The translations under genes and the position numbers were made by a program. Shown here one piece after another: positions 27,119 to 36,467 of a DNA stretch of 64,000 bases (positions are counted from its first letter, which is position 1; each line of letters begins with the position of its first letter). The notes under the pieces are model-generated. The model worked only from the letters and a program-made list of their open reading frames with translations, had not been told where the DNA came from and searched no databases. The DNA is from an uncultured Duncaniella sp. (GTDB taxonomy: Bacteria > Bacteroidota > Bacteroidia > Bacteroidales > Muribaculaceae). Location: assembly GCA_910584825.1 (NCBI GenBank), contig CAJUCI010000013.1, positions 4,502 to 68,501 of the forward strand, in the 5' to 3' direction.

Positions 27119-30100
27119 TTAGAATGAAAGGTTGATACCGAGCACGTAGCTGCGTGAACGGGGGTAACGGTTCATGTCGTAAGAGGGGGTCAGACCGCTC
27201 TGCACGTCAACCTCGGGGTCAAAACCTGAGTAGGAGGTGATGATGAAGGGGTTGGTCACCGAAGCATAGAAGCGGCACTTGCTCATGCCTGCGTGCTTGA
27301 TGATGTTGGTGGGCAGGGTGTAGCCGAGGGTGATGTCGGTACAGCGGAGGAACGAGCCGTCCTCTACGAAGTTGCTTACAGTGTAGTCCTTACGTATGTC
27401 GGCGGGGTTCCACTGGGTCTTGCCGGCATTCATAGGTACGTACATGTTCATCATCTCAAGATTCTGCTCGTTACCATATGTAGGCTCAGTGCCGTAGGTA
27501 TAGTTCCAGCGGTCGTTGAACTTGGAGAAGACATTCATGAAGTTACCGCCTGTATTGCCGATTGACGAAGAGAGATAATAAGCGGTGGCGTTGTAGACGT
27601 CGAAGTCAAGGAAGTAGGTGAAGTTGGCTACGAAGTCAAAGCCCTTCCACTGGCCGTTGAGACCGAAACCGCCCTGGAGTTTGGGGGTGGTGCGGCCGAT
27701 GACGGTGCGGTCGTTGCTGTCAATCTTGCCGTCGGGCTTGCCGTTAGGACCTGAGATATCCTTGAATTTGGGCTTGCCGGGGAGGGTGGCGTCACCTGCA
27801 CGGTTGGAATCGAAGATGCCGTTCATATTAACGGTGCCCTTGAGCGGCTCGTACTTGGAGCCCTTGAGTTCAAACTCATCGAAGCTGTAGAGGCCGTCAT
27901 ATACGTAACCATAGATGAGACCAACCTCACCGCCCACCTCGAGACGATAGTTGTTACCGGCTGATGAGTTGGCGCGTGAGTGACGGAGCTCAAGATAATT
28001 CTCGTCACCTGTGAGCTTGTCGACCTTCATCTTGTTGGCACCGATGTTGAAGCTGGCTGAGAGGACGTAGTCCTTGCCGCGGAGGATGTCACCGTTGACC
28101 GAAAGCTCGAAACCGCGGTTGGTAACCTGGCCGATGTTCTGGAACTGCTTGGAGTAACCCATTGTCGAAAGCACGTCGGCCTGATAGATAAGGTCGCTGG
28201 TGGTGTTCCAGTAATATTCGGGGCTGATGCGCAGACGGTTGTCGAAGAGGGCGATGTCAAACGCGAAGTTGCGCGTCAGAGTGGTCTCCCACTTCAGGTC
28301 GGGGTTGACGAGATACTTGCCGGTATCCATCCAAAGCTCGCCGTCAGTCATGTTTTCTCCGAATGCGGGGCCTTCGGTGTTGTTGCTGTAGTAGAGGAAT
28401 CGCCACTGGTCAGCGTCGATACGGTTGTTACCTGCTTTACCGATGGCGGCACGGAACTTGAGTTCGTTGAGCCAGGTGAGGTCCTTGAGGAAGTTCTCTT
28501 CAGAGATTACCCATGCACCTGACACCGAGGGGAAGTAGCCCCACTGGTTGCCGGGAGCGAAGAGCGAGGAACCGTCGGCACGGAATGTGGCCGAGAGGAG
28601 GTACTTGTGGTCGTAGTTGTAGTTGAGCTGGCCGAAGTAAGATGTGGTGCGGTCAGCGGTGCCGAGCTCTGAGGTCGACTGGTAGGGGGTACCGAGACCC
28701 ATGTTGTCCCATGCACGGTCAGCAGTGATTTCGCGGGGGAAGTAGCGGTTCTGCTGGAAAGTCTTCTGGCTCTGCGAGTTGTAGAGCTCGAAACCTACGA
28801 GGGCATAGAAGTTGTTCTTCTCCTTGATGCTCCAGTCATAGCTGGCGGTGGTGGTCCAGGTGTAGGAGTTCTTCTGAGTCTTGGTGATAGAGGCCACAGG
28901 GAGGTTGTTGTGCTTCTTGCCGGTTGAGGTCAGAGGGCCCCAGAAACGGTTGTCGTCGGCAAATGAGAAGTTGTAGACACCCTCGGTGCGGAGAGTAAGA
29001 CCCTCGATGGGCTTGTACTCGAGAGAGGCCTGGTTGGCTATAGAATAGGAGTGCTTTTTGCGTGTATTCTGCTGAATATCGTTTACAGGGTTGGTGTAAG
29101 CAAAGCGGGCTTCCTCATCGGGGTCAGCTACGCCTTCGCCCCAGTACATACCGAGTTCGCGGAGGCCGCCGGTAGGACGATAGCGGAGCACGTCGATGAT
29201 ACCGCCGGTGCCCACGTTGTCTCCGCCTGCACCCTCGTCACGACGGTAGGAAACCTTCGGGTTGAACTGGAGGGTAAGGCTGGGGAGAATCTTGGTCTGG
29301 AGTTTGGTGTGGATGTTGGTACGACGTACGCCCGAGCCCATGATGATACCGCGGTCGTCTGACTGGGTAATCGAGATGTTGTAACGGGTCTTGTCGGTAC
29401 CGCCGCCGATTGATAGGTTGGTCGAGTAAGAGAAGGGGTTACCGCCCATTACCTCATCCTGCCAGTCGTGGGTGGGAGCATTGTCATACAACGCCATATC
29501 GAGGGGGTTACCGAAGTAGTAACGGAAGAGGTTGGTCTCGGTGGTGTTGTACTTCTTTACAGGAGCTGAGAGGTCCCACTGATAGGCAACGAACTCGGGG
29601 GTGTTCATAAGGTCGAGCTTCTTCGAGATGTGGCTGATAGAGCCCTGGGCGTTGAAGTTAACCTGGGTCTTACCCTCCTGGGCCGACTTGGTGGTCACGA
29701 TGACTACACCGTTACCACCCTTCGCACCATAGATAGCGGTAAGGGAGGCATCCTTAAGAATGTCGATTGACTGGATGTCGGCCGGCGGGATGTCGTTGAT
29801 ATTGTCGACCTGGAAACCGTCTACGATGTAGAGGGGGTCGTTGGCCTGGGTTACCGATGTCGCACCACGCACGCGGATGTTGATGTCCGCGCCCGGCTGG
29901 CCGTCGACGGTGGTCACCTGCACACCGGCCACCTTACCCTGGAGGGCGACAGCGGCTGAGGTCACAGGAACGGCTGCGAGCTTGACGCCCGATACCGAAC
30001 CCACGGAGCCGGTGAGGTCGCGGCGGGCACGGGTGCCGCCGTAACCGACGACAACGACGTCCTCAAGGACCTCGGCGTCCTCAACGAGGACAACCTTGAT

Positions 30101-30418
30101 ATTGGTCTGACCGTTCACTTCGATGGTCTGGCTCTTGTAGCCGATGTAAGAGACAACGAGCTTGGCGTTGGAGGCGCACTTGATGGTGAAGTTGCCGTCA
30201 AAGTCGGTGGCGACACCGTCCTTCGAGCCCTGTACGAGCACGGTGGCTCCAATCATGGGTTCGCCGGCGCTGTCCTCGACAACGCCGTTGACGGTGATGT
30301 TCTGAGCGCGTGCGGGCAGACCGACGCAGAGCACCATCAGGAGGAGCATTGTTTTCCAGTGCGTGGCAAAGGAAAATCGCCGTAGCCATAGGCTACGACC
30401 TGAGTTTAAGTCTTTCAT
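27119..30418 (-). CDS. susC: SusC/RagA TonB-dependent glycan importer, left copy
   Basis: A 1099-aa outer-membrane receptor. Signal peptide ends at about residue 39 (LPARAQ). A carboxypeptidase-regulatory-like domain (ITVNGVVEDSAGEPMIGATV, to about 115) is followed by the TonB-box region and plug (GGTRARRDLTGSVGSVSG; IRVRGATSV; GAKGGNGVVIVTTKSA), then the barrel ending in GINLSF. By eye it is identical to the right-hand copy over long blocks and differs in about three patches (near residues 416-521, 844-910 and 965-1005). In the present promoter orientation it appears to lack a strong promoter. Confidence 0.95.
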   Translation of the reverse strand: MKDLNSGRSLWLRRFSFATHWKTMLLLMVLCVGLPARAQNITVNGVVEDSAGEPMIGATVLVQGSKDGVATDFDGNFTIKCASNAKLVVSYIGYKSQTIEVNGQTNIKVVLVEDAEVLEDVVVVGYGGTRARRDLTGSVGSVSGVKLAAVPVTSAAVALQGKVAGVQVTTVDGQPGADINIRVRGATSVTQANDPLYIVDGFQVDNINDIPPADIQSIDILKDASLTAIYGAKGGNGVVIVTTKSAQEGKTQVNFNAQGSISHISKKLDLMNTPEFVAYQWDLSAPVKKYNTTETNLFRYYFGNPLDMALYDNAPTHDWQDEVMGGNPFSYSTNLSIGGGTDKTRYNISITQSDDRGIIMGSGVRRTNIHTKLQTKILPSLTLQFNPKVSYRRDEGAGGDNVGTGGIIDVLRYRPTGGLRELGMYWGEGVADPDEEARFAYTNPVNDIQQNTRKKHSYSIANQASLEYKPIEGLTLRTEGVYNFSFADDNRFWGPLTSTGKKHNNLPVASITKTQKNSYTWTTTASYDWSIKEKNNFYALVGFELYNSQSQKTFQQNRYFPREITADRAWDNMGLGTPYQSTSELGTADRTTSYFGQLNYNYDHKYLLSATFRADGSSLFAPGNQWGYFPSVSGAWVISEENFLKDLTWLNELKFRAAIGKAGNNRIDADQWRFLYYSNNTEGPAFGENMTDGELWMDTGKYLVNPDLKWETTLTRNFAFDIALFDNRLRISPEYYWNTTSDLIYQADVLSTMGYSKQFQNIGQVTNRGFELSVNGDILRGKDYVLSASFNIGANKMKVDKLTGDENYLELRHSRANSSAGNNYRLEVGGEVGLIYGYVYDGLYSFDEFELKGSKYEPLKGTVNMNGIFDSNRAGDATLPGKPKFKDISGPNGKPDGKIDSNDRTVIGRTTPKLQGGFGLNGQWKGFDFVANFTYFLDFDVYNATAYYLSSSIGNTGGNFMNVFSKFNDRWNYTYGTEPTYGNEQNLEMMNMYVPMNAGKTQWNPADIRKDYTVSNFVEDGSFLRCTDITLGYTLPTNIIKHAGMSKCRFYASVTNPFIITSYSGFDPEVDVQSGLTPSYDMNRYPRSRSYVLGINLSF

Positions 30419-30420
30419 GT

Positions 30421-30609
30421 AAAATTGTTAATTGATAAATAAGATTTGTGTCATGCAAACTTAGTGAGAGAAGAGGGGTAAGTTCATAGCAGTTGGTTAC
30501 TGTAGTGTGGTAGTCGATATTTCGATAATAATTTGGGGTTAAAATCTGGTATTAGTTTTATGGTTATTAGATGGTTAAGGGTATCACTTAGGGTGACGGA
30601 CAAACGTAC
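30421..30609 (-). repeat. Left leader, inverted duplicate of the right susC leader
   Basis: Read on the minus strand, this 189-nt stretch matches the right leader (30812-31002). The 65 or so nt next to the ATG are almost identical, a 33-nt block beginning CTTAACCATC is identical, and a middle part differs. A -7-like TACGTTTG lies at 30608-30601 without a well-spaced TTG, so a weak leftward promoter cannot be excluded. Confidence 0.8.
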
Positions 30610-30628
30610 CTCTTGTCAAGAGATACTT
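30610..30628 (+). repeat. Left inverted repeat of the invertible segment
   Basis: CTCTTGTCAAGAGATACTT, the exact reverse complement of 30793-30811. It contains the small palindrome CTCTTG-T-CAAGAG, a plausible recombinase core. Outside the 19 bp the two arms match only partly. Confidence 0.85.
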
Positions 30629-30685
30629 AGGTAATGGTAAAAAACCGATAATCAGGCACATGCCCCTGCATTATTTGCCCCACTC

Positions 30686-30709
30686 GTCAACAATCCGCGA
30701 TTTGTTGAC
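30686..30709. promoter_or_regulatory. Dyad-symmetric candidate operator inside the invertible segment
   Basis: GTCAACAA (30686-30693) and TTGTTGAC (30702-30709) form perfect 8-bp half sites around TCCGCGAT. The centre is about 56 bp upstream of the -33 TTG, a distance typical for activator binding. It would move with the promoter on inversion. Confidence 0.45.
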
Positions 30710-30752
30710 CCGCAACCGATGAATATTTTTCGCAAAAAAAGTACCAAAAGCA

Positions 30753-30782
30753 TTGTAATTTACAAAATTAGACGTATCTTTG
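30753..30782 (+). promoter_or_regulatory. Consensus promoter facing the right SusCD operon
   Basis: TTG (30753-30755), exactly 19 bp, TATCTTTG (30775-30782). It predicts a start near 30789, inside or just before the right inverted repeat, and a leader of about 213 nt. No equally good promoter faces left within the segment; TAATTTTG at 30770-30763 on the minus strand lacks a -33 partner. Confidence 0.8.
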
Positions 30783-30792
30783 CAGGAGGAAT

Positions 30793-30811
30793 AAGTATCT
30801 CTTGACAAGAG
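30793..30811 (+). repeat. Right inverted repeat of the invertible segment
   Basis: AAGTATCTCTTGACAAGAG. Together with the next bases it forms a fuller palindrome (AAGTATCTCTTG, one base, CAAGAGATACTT; 30793-30817). In the present orientation this palindrome would lie at the very 5' end of the right-hand message and could fold as an RNA hairpin. Confidence 0.85.
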
Positions 30812-31002
30812 ATACTTGTTTTCGTCGTAAAAAAATTATCCTTAACCATCTAATAACCATAAAACTAATACCAACATCTTAACCCCAAGCTATCAGTAAA
30901 ATACAACAACTCTGACTACAGTAACCAACTGCTATGAACTTTCCCCTCTTCTCTCACTAAGTTTGCATGACACAAATCTTATTTATCAATTAACAATTTT
31001 AC
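30812..31002 (+). repeat. Right leader, duplicate of the left susC leader
   Basis: The 5' UTR of the right susC. It shares with the inverted left leader a 33-nt identical block (from 30840), a CTACAGTAACC block (from 30915) and the last 60 or so nt before the ATG. The middle (30875-30912) differs. Conservation of untranslated sequence suggests recent duplication or sequence exchange. Confidence 0.8.
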
Positions 31003-34000
31003 ATGAAAGACTTAAACTCAGGTCGTAGCCTATGGCTACGGCGATTTTCCTTTGCCACGCACTGGAAAACAATGCTCCTCCTGATGGTGCTCTGCGTCGG
31101 TCTGCCCGCACGCGCTCAGAACATCACCGTCAACGGCGTTGTCGAGGACAGCGCCGGCGAACCCATGATTGGAGCCACCGTGCTCGTACAGGGCTCGAAG
31201 GACGGTGTCGCCACCGACTTTGACGGCAACTTCACCATCAAGTGCGCCTCCAACGCCAAGCTCGTTGTCTCTTACATCGGCTACAAGAGCCAGACCATCG
31301 AAGTGAACGGTCAGACCAATATCAAGGTTGTCCTCGTTGAGGACGCCGAGGTCCTTGAGGACGTCGTTGTCGTCGGTTACGGCGGCACCCGTGCCCGCCG
31401 CGACCTCACCGGCTCCGTGGGTTCGGTATCGGGCGTCAAGCTCGCAGCCGTTCCTGTGACCTCAGCCGCTGTCGCCCTCCAGGGTAAGGTGGCCGGTGTG
31501 CAGGTGACCACCGTCGACGGCCAGCCGGGCGCGGACATCAACATCCGCGTGCGTGGTGCGACATCGGTAACCCAGGCCAACGACCCCCTCTACATCGTAG
31601 ACGGTTTCCAGGTCGACAATATCAACGACATCCCGCCGGCCGACATCCAGTCAATCGACATTCTTAAGGATGCCTCCCTTACCGCTATCTATGGTGCGAA
31701 GGGTGGTAACGGTGTAGTCATCGTGACCACCAAGTCGGCCCAGGAGGGTAAGACCCAGGTTAACTTCAACGCCCAGGGCTCTATCAGCCACATCTCGAAG
31801 AAGCTCGACCTTATGAACACCCCCGAGTTCGTTGCCTATCAGTGGGACCTCTCAGCTCCTGTAAAGAAGTACAACACCACCGAGACCAACCTCTTCCGTT
31901 ACTACTTCGGTAACCCCCTCGATATGGCGTTGTATGACAATGCTCCCACCCACGACTGGCAGGATGAGGTAATGGGCGGTAACCCCTTCTCTTACTCGAC
32001 CAACCTATCAATCGGCGGCGGTACCGACAAGACCCGTTACAACATCTCGATTACCCAGTCAGACGACCGCGGTATCATCATGGGCTCGGGCGTACGTCGT
32101 ACCAACATCCACACCAAACTCCAGACCAAGATTCTCCCCAGCCTTACCCTCCAGTTCAACCCGAAGGTTTCCTACCGTCGTGACGAGGGTGCAGGCGGTG
32201 ACAACGTGGGCACAGGCGGTATCATCGACGTGCTCCGCTACCGTCCCACCAACGGTCTCCGTGAGCTCGGTATGTACTGGGACGAAGGCGTGGCCGACCC
32301 CGACAAGGAGGCTGCGTTCGCCTACACCAACCCTGTGAACGACATCCAGAGCAACACCCGTAAGAAGCACTCTTACACCATCACCAATCAGGCTGCTCTC
32401 GAGTACAAGCCCATCACCGGCCTTACTCTCCGCACCGAGGGTGTCTACACATTCGCATTCTCTGACGACAACCGTTTCTGGGGCCCTCTGACCGCTACCG
32501 GCAAGAAGCACAACAATCTCCCCGTAGCTCAGATTACCAAGAATCAGAAGAACTCTTACACCTGGACCACTACCGCCAGCTATGACTGGAGCATCAAGGA
32601 GAAGAACAACTTCTATGCCCTCGTAGGTTTCGAGCTCTACAACTCGCAGAGCCAGAAGACTTTCCAGCAGAACCGCTACTTCCCCCGCGAAATCACTGCT
32701 GACCGTGCATGGGACAACATGGGTCTCGGTACCCCCTACCAGTCGACCTCAGAGCTCGGCACCGCTGACCGCACCACATCTTACTTCGGCCAGCTCAACT
32801 ACAACTACGACCACAAGTACCTCCTCTCGGCCACATTCCGTGCCGACGGTTCCTCGCTCTTCGCTCCCGGCAACCAGTGGGGCTACTTCCCCTCGGTGTC
32901 AGGTGCATGGGTAATCTCTGAAGAGAACTTCCTCAAGGACCTCACCTGGCTCAACGAACTCAAGTTCCGTGCCGCCATCGGTAAAGCAGGTAACAACCGT
33001 ATCGACGCTGACCAGTGGCGATTCCTCTACTACAGCAACAACACCGAAGGCCCCGCATTCGGAGAAAACATGACTGACGGCGAGCTTTGGATGGATACCG
33101 GCAAGTATCTCGTCAACCCCGACCTGAAGTGGGAGACCACTCTGACGCGCAACTTCGCGTTTGACATCGCCCTCTTCGACAACCGTCTGCGCATCAGCCC
33201 CGAATATTACTGGAACACCACCAGCGACCTTATCTATCAGGCCGACGTGCTTTCGACAATGGGTTACTCCAAGCAGTTCCAGAACATCGGCCAGGTTACC
33301 AACCGCGGTTTCGAGCTTTCGGTCAACGGTGACATCCTCCGCGGCAAGGACTACGTCCTCTCAGCCAGCTTCAACATCGGTGCCAACAAGATGAAGGTCG
33401 ACAAGCTCACAGGTGACGAGAACTATCTTGAGCTCCGTCACTCACGCGCCAACACCACCGCCGGCAACAACTACCGTCTCGAGGTGGGCGGCGAGGTAGG
33501 TCTCATCTACGGCTACGTTTATGACGGCCTCTATGGCTTCGACGAGTTCTACTATGACGCCGGTAAGTCAATCTACGTTCCCATTGACCAGAAGTACATC
33601 GACAAGATGGGTCTCGACTGCAAGCCCACCGTCGACATGGACGGCATCTTCGACTCCAACCGTGCAGGTAAGGCCACCCTCCCCGGCAAGCCCAAATTCA
33701 AGGACCGCAACGGCGACGGCCGTATCGATGAGAAGGACCGCACCGTTATCGGCCGCACCACCCCCAAACTCCAGGGCGGTTTCGGTCTCAACGGCCAGTG
33801 GAAAGGCTTTGACTTCGTAGCCAACTTCACATACTTCCTCGACTTCGACGTCTACAACGCCACCGCTTACTACCTCTCGTCGTCAATCGGCAACACCGGC
33901 GGTAACTACCTCAACGTGTTCTCCAAGTTCACCGACCGCTGGAACTACACCGACGGCAAGTGGAACACCTATGGTGACGACACCAAGCGTGAGTTCTATG

Positions 34001-34320
34001 AGAGCGTGAACGCCGGCAAGACCCAGTGGAACCCCGCCGACATGCGTAAGGACTACACTGTAAGCAACTTCGTAGAGGACGGCTCGTTCCTCCGCTGTAC
34101 CGACATCACCCTCGGCTACACCCTGCCCACCAACATCATCAAGCACGCAGGCATGAGCAAGTGCCGCTTCTATGCTTCGGTGACCAACCCCTTCATCATC
34201 ACCTCCTACTCAGGTTTTGACCCCGAGGTTGACGTGCAGAGCGGTCTGACCCCCTCTTACGACATGAACCGTTACCCCCGTTCACGCAGCTACGTGCTCG
34301 GTATCAACCTTTCATTCTAA
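31003..34320 (+). CDS. susC: SusC/RagA TonB-dependent glycan importer, right copy
   Basis: A 1105-aa receptor with the same domain order as the left copy: signal peptide to about residue 39, carboxypeptidase-regulatory-like domain, plug, barrel. Identity with the left copy extends to silent positions from the ATG to about 32249 and again from about 32566 to 33450. Differences cluster at about residues 416-521, 844-914 (including DQKYIDKMGLDCKPT, absent from the other) and 968-1004. Such patches probably map to extracellular loops, suggesting altered glycan preference. In the present orientation the central promoter drives this gene. Confidence 0.95.
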   Translation: MKDLNSGRSLWLRRFSFATHWKTMLLLMVLCVGLPARAQNITVNGVVEDSAGEPMIGATVLVQGSKDGVATDFDGNFTIKCASNAKLVVSYIGYKSQTIEVNGQTNIKVVLVEDAEVLEDVVVVGYGGTRARRDLTGSVGSVSGVKLAAVPVTSAAVALQGKVAGVQVTTVDGQPGADINIRVRGATSVTQANDPLYIVDGFQVDNINDIPPADIQSIDILKDASLTAIYGAKGGNGVVIVTTKSAQEGKTQVNFNAQGSISHISKKLDLMNTPEFVAYQWDLSAPVKKYNTTETNLFRYYFGNPLDMALYDNAPTHDWQDEVMGGNPFSYSTNLSIGGGTDKTRYNISITQSDDRGIIMGSGVRRTNIHTKLQTKILPSLTLQFNPKVSYRRDEGAGGDNVGTGGIIDVLRYRPTNGLRELGMYWDEGVADPDKEAAFAYTNPVNDIQSNTRKKHSYTITNQAALEYKPITGLTLRTEGVYTFAFSDDNRFWGPLTATGKKHNNLPVAQITKNQKNSYTWTTTASYDWSIKEKNNFYALVGFELYNSQSQKTFQQNRYFPREITADRAWDNMGLGTPYQSTSELGTADRTTSYFGQLNYNYDHKYLLSATFRADGSSLFAPGNQWGYFPSVSGAWVISEENFLKDLTWLNELKFRAAIGKAGNNRIDADQWRFLYYSNNTEGPAFGENMTDGELWMDTGKYLVNPDLKWETTLTRNFAFDIALFDNRLRISPEYYWNTTSDLIYQADVLSTMGYSKQFQNIGQVTNRGFELSVNGDILRGKDYVLSASFNIGANKMKVDKLTGDENYLELRHSRANTTAGNNYRLEVGGEVGLIYGYVYDGLYGFDEFYYDAGKSIYVPIDQKYIDKMGLDCKPTVDMDGIFDSNRAGKATLPGKPKFKDRNGDGRIDEKDRTVIGRTTPKLQGGFGLNGQWKGFDFVANFTYFLDFDVYNATAYYLSSSIGNTGGNYLNVFSKFTDRWNYTDGKWNTYGDDTKREFYESVNAGKTQWNPADMRKDYTVSNFVEDGSFLRCTDITLGYTLPTNIIKHAGMSKCRFYASVTNPFIITSYSGFDPEVDVQSGLTPSYDMNRYPRSRSYVLGINLSF

Positions 34321-34356
34321 TCATCTCTTAGTCTTTTACCATTCACAGTAAAAACA

Positions 34357-36438
34357 ATGAAATTACGCAATATATTCATAGCGGGAATGTCGGCAGTGGC
34401 TCTTGTGGGCTGTTCTGACTATCTCGAGGTGGACGCGCCCTCCAAGAACCAGCCTCAGGACGTCTTCACCGATGCTCGCGCAATGGAGCGCGCTCTTAAC
34501 GGAGTGTATGCATCCATGCTGTCAAACAATACGTTTGGCGACAAGCTAATCAGCACATTCTGCCGTAACAGTGACGTGGACTTCGTGTCCAACTCAAGCC
34601 AGTACACCACCACCAATAAGTACTGCCGTTTTGACTGCGACCCCTCGGGTGGCGACCTCAAGAACACATGGGCAGACCTCTACCATGCCATCGAGGTGTG
34701 CAACCTCTTCATCGAGGGTGCGGAAGGTTCGCCTTCTTACGACCCCGAGAAGCCCGATGCCGACATCGTGCAGATGATTGGTGAGGCCAAGGTGGCTCGC
34801 GCAATGTTCTACCACGAACTCATCTGGATGTTCGGTGACGTGCCCTTCTCCTTCAACTCATCACAGACCACCACTACAATGGTATATCCTGTGACTGACC
34901 GTATCCAGATTCTCGACCTCCTTATCAAGGACATCGCCGAGGTTGCTGACGACATGAAGGACCCCGGCCAGCTCAGCGAAGGCGTACAGCGCATTTCGCG
35001 TCAGGCCGCATGGGCAATGATTGCCCGTCTCGCCATGACCGCCGGCGGCTGGTATCTCGCCCCCGACGGCGACACCTACGGCAAGATGGTGCGCACTCCC
35101 AACTATCTCGAGTACTACACCATCGCCCGTGACTATGCCAAGAAGGTTAAGGATGCCGGCATCCACTCACTCACCAACGAGTATTATCAGGTGTTCCTCT
35201 ACGAGTGCAACAGCCAGGTTATCAACAACGATGACCCCATCTTCGAGATACCTTTCGGCAAGGAGTCGACCGGCAACATCGGTTACATCCACGGCCCGAA
35301 GATGGACCAGTACGAAGGCATCACTCCCCACCCCTACGGCAAGGCTTCATCCGCAGCCAAGCTCAACGCTCTCTATCGTTTCCAGTTTGACAAGGATGAC
35401 GAGCGTCGCGACTATGTAAACCAGCTCTTCCGCTACACCGCCGAAGGCTCGGAATACACCGTGCGCATGGAGAACTCCTACACCATCCAGAACGGTAAGT
35501 GGTCAAAACTTTGGGTGACCGGCGGTCTCGGTGACGCTACCGAGGGCAACACCGGCATCAACTACCCCTACCTCCGCTATGCCGACGTGCTCCTCATGCT
35601 CGCCGAGGCTGAGAACGAGCTTAACCAGGGCCCCACTCCTCTTGCTGTTGAGTGCGTGCAGGCAGTGCGTTCACGCGCATTCCGCGGCGAACATGCCGAC
35701 AAGGCTGTGGTTACCGCCTCAGGATATGACGATTTCAAGAAGGCTGTGCTTGACGAGCGTAAGTTTGAGTTCGCAGGCGAGAACATGCGTTGGCGCGACC
35801 TCGTGCGCAACAACATGTACAGCGTAGAGCTTTACTGGACATTCTTCCGTTACCTCGCAGTAGCAGAGGATGCCGGCGGTTCTTCAACCTACACCGACCT
35901 TGTATCAGAGCATGATTTCGGCGTAAGCGGTGGCTACGACAAGCTCCCCTACACCGTGGCTACCGTCAGGACATATCCCAACCAGGACCCCAATGCTCCT
36001 GTTGACCCTGACACCAAGCAGAAGGTTAAGAAGCCCCTTATGACCGAGCGTCAGTTCCCGAACTCAAGCATGCAGATTTGCTTCATGCTCAATCCGTATG
36101 AGAAGCTCGGCAGTACCGAAATGGCCACAGCCAAGAACAACTACAAGGACATCCCCTCATCAAAATGGGAGAACGAGGACCTCTTCTCATGGTGGAACGA
36201 TGATGCCCAGGAGCCTAAGGACGAAATCCGTTATTCACTTCTCGGTTTCATCCAGTACAGCCCCGCCGGCTCAATCAATCTCATGAAGGACGGCCAGGCC
36301 ACATTCTGCCCCGACCCCAGCGAGAACCCCACCGTTGACCAGCTCCCCGTTGTCCGTTACATCCTCCCCTATCCCGCAGCAGAGATTGCGCGTTCGCAGG
36401 GCAAGTATGTCAACAAGTACGGCTACTCACAACAGTAA
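34357..36438 (+). CDS. susD: SusD/RagB family glycan-binding lipoprotein, right operon
   Basis: A 693-aa SusD-like lipoprotein (lipobox ALVGC, Cys19; SDYLEVDAPSKNQ). The first 95 or so residues are the same as the left copy. After CDPSGGDLKNTW the sequence drifts, with conserved islands such as GGWYLAPDGDTYGKMVRTPN and FEIPFGKESTGNIGYIHGP. The end VVRYILPYPAAEIARSQG is standard. Together with SusC it would form the lid-and-barrel importer. It follows susC after 36 nt. Confidence 0.93.
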   Translation: MKLRNIFIAGMSAVALVGCSDYLEVDAPSKNQPQDVFTDARAMERALNGVYASMLSNNTFGDKLISTFCRNSDVDFVSNSSQYTTTNKYCRFDCDPSGGDLKNTWADLYHAIEVCNLFIEGAEGSPSYDPEKPDADIVQMIGEAKVARAMFYHELIWMFGDVPFSFNSSQTTTTMVYPVTDRIQILDLLIKDIAEVADDMKDPGQLSEGVQRISRQAAWAMIARLAMTAGGWYLAPDGDTYGKMVRTPNYLEYYTIARDYAKKVKDAGIHSLTNEYYQVFLYECNSQVINNDDPIFEIPFGKESTGNIGYIHGPKMDQYEGITPHPYGKASSAAKLNALYRFQFDKDDERRDYVNQLFRYTAEGSEYTVRMENSYTIQNGKWSKLWVTGGLGDATEGNTGINYPYLRYADVLLMLAEAENELNQGPTPLAVECVQAVRSRAFRGEHADKAVVTASGYDDFKKAVLDERKFEFAGENMRWRDLVRNNMYSVELYWTFFRYLAVAEDAGGSSTYTDLVSEHDFGVSGGYDKLPYTVATVRTYPNQDPNAPVDPDTKQKVKKPLMTERQFPNSSMQICFMLNPYEKLGSTEMATAKNNYKDIPSSKWENEDLFSWWNDDAQEPKDEIRYSLLGFIQYSPAGSINLMKDGQATFCPDPSENPTVDQLPVVRYILPYPAAEIARSQGKYVNKYGYSQQ

Positions 36439-36467
36439 TATAACCTTATATTTATCAATTCGACACA

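Larger units (their letters stand above)
30610..30811. promoter_or_regulatory. Putative invertible promoter segment between the two SusCD operons
   Basis: A 202-bp segment lies between divergent susC genes. Its two ends are exact 19-bp inverted repeats (30610-30628, 30793-30811). The 164 bp between them is not repeated elsewhere in the window and holds one consensus promoter pointing right. The sequences outside both ends are duplicated leaders of the two operons. Size, repeat length and position match known Bacteroidales invertible promoters flipped by tyrosine or serine recombinases. No recombinase gene is in the window, so it would have to act in trans. That the segment flips is an inference. 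Confidence 0.75.

Noticed and set aside
30601..30608. Leftward promoter for the left susC (TACGTTTG on the minus strand)
   Set aside because: No TTG at 18-22 bp upstream. Kept only as a possible weak promoter; it does not change the call of an asymmetrical central promoter.
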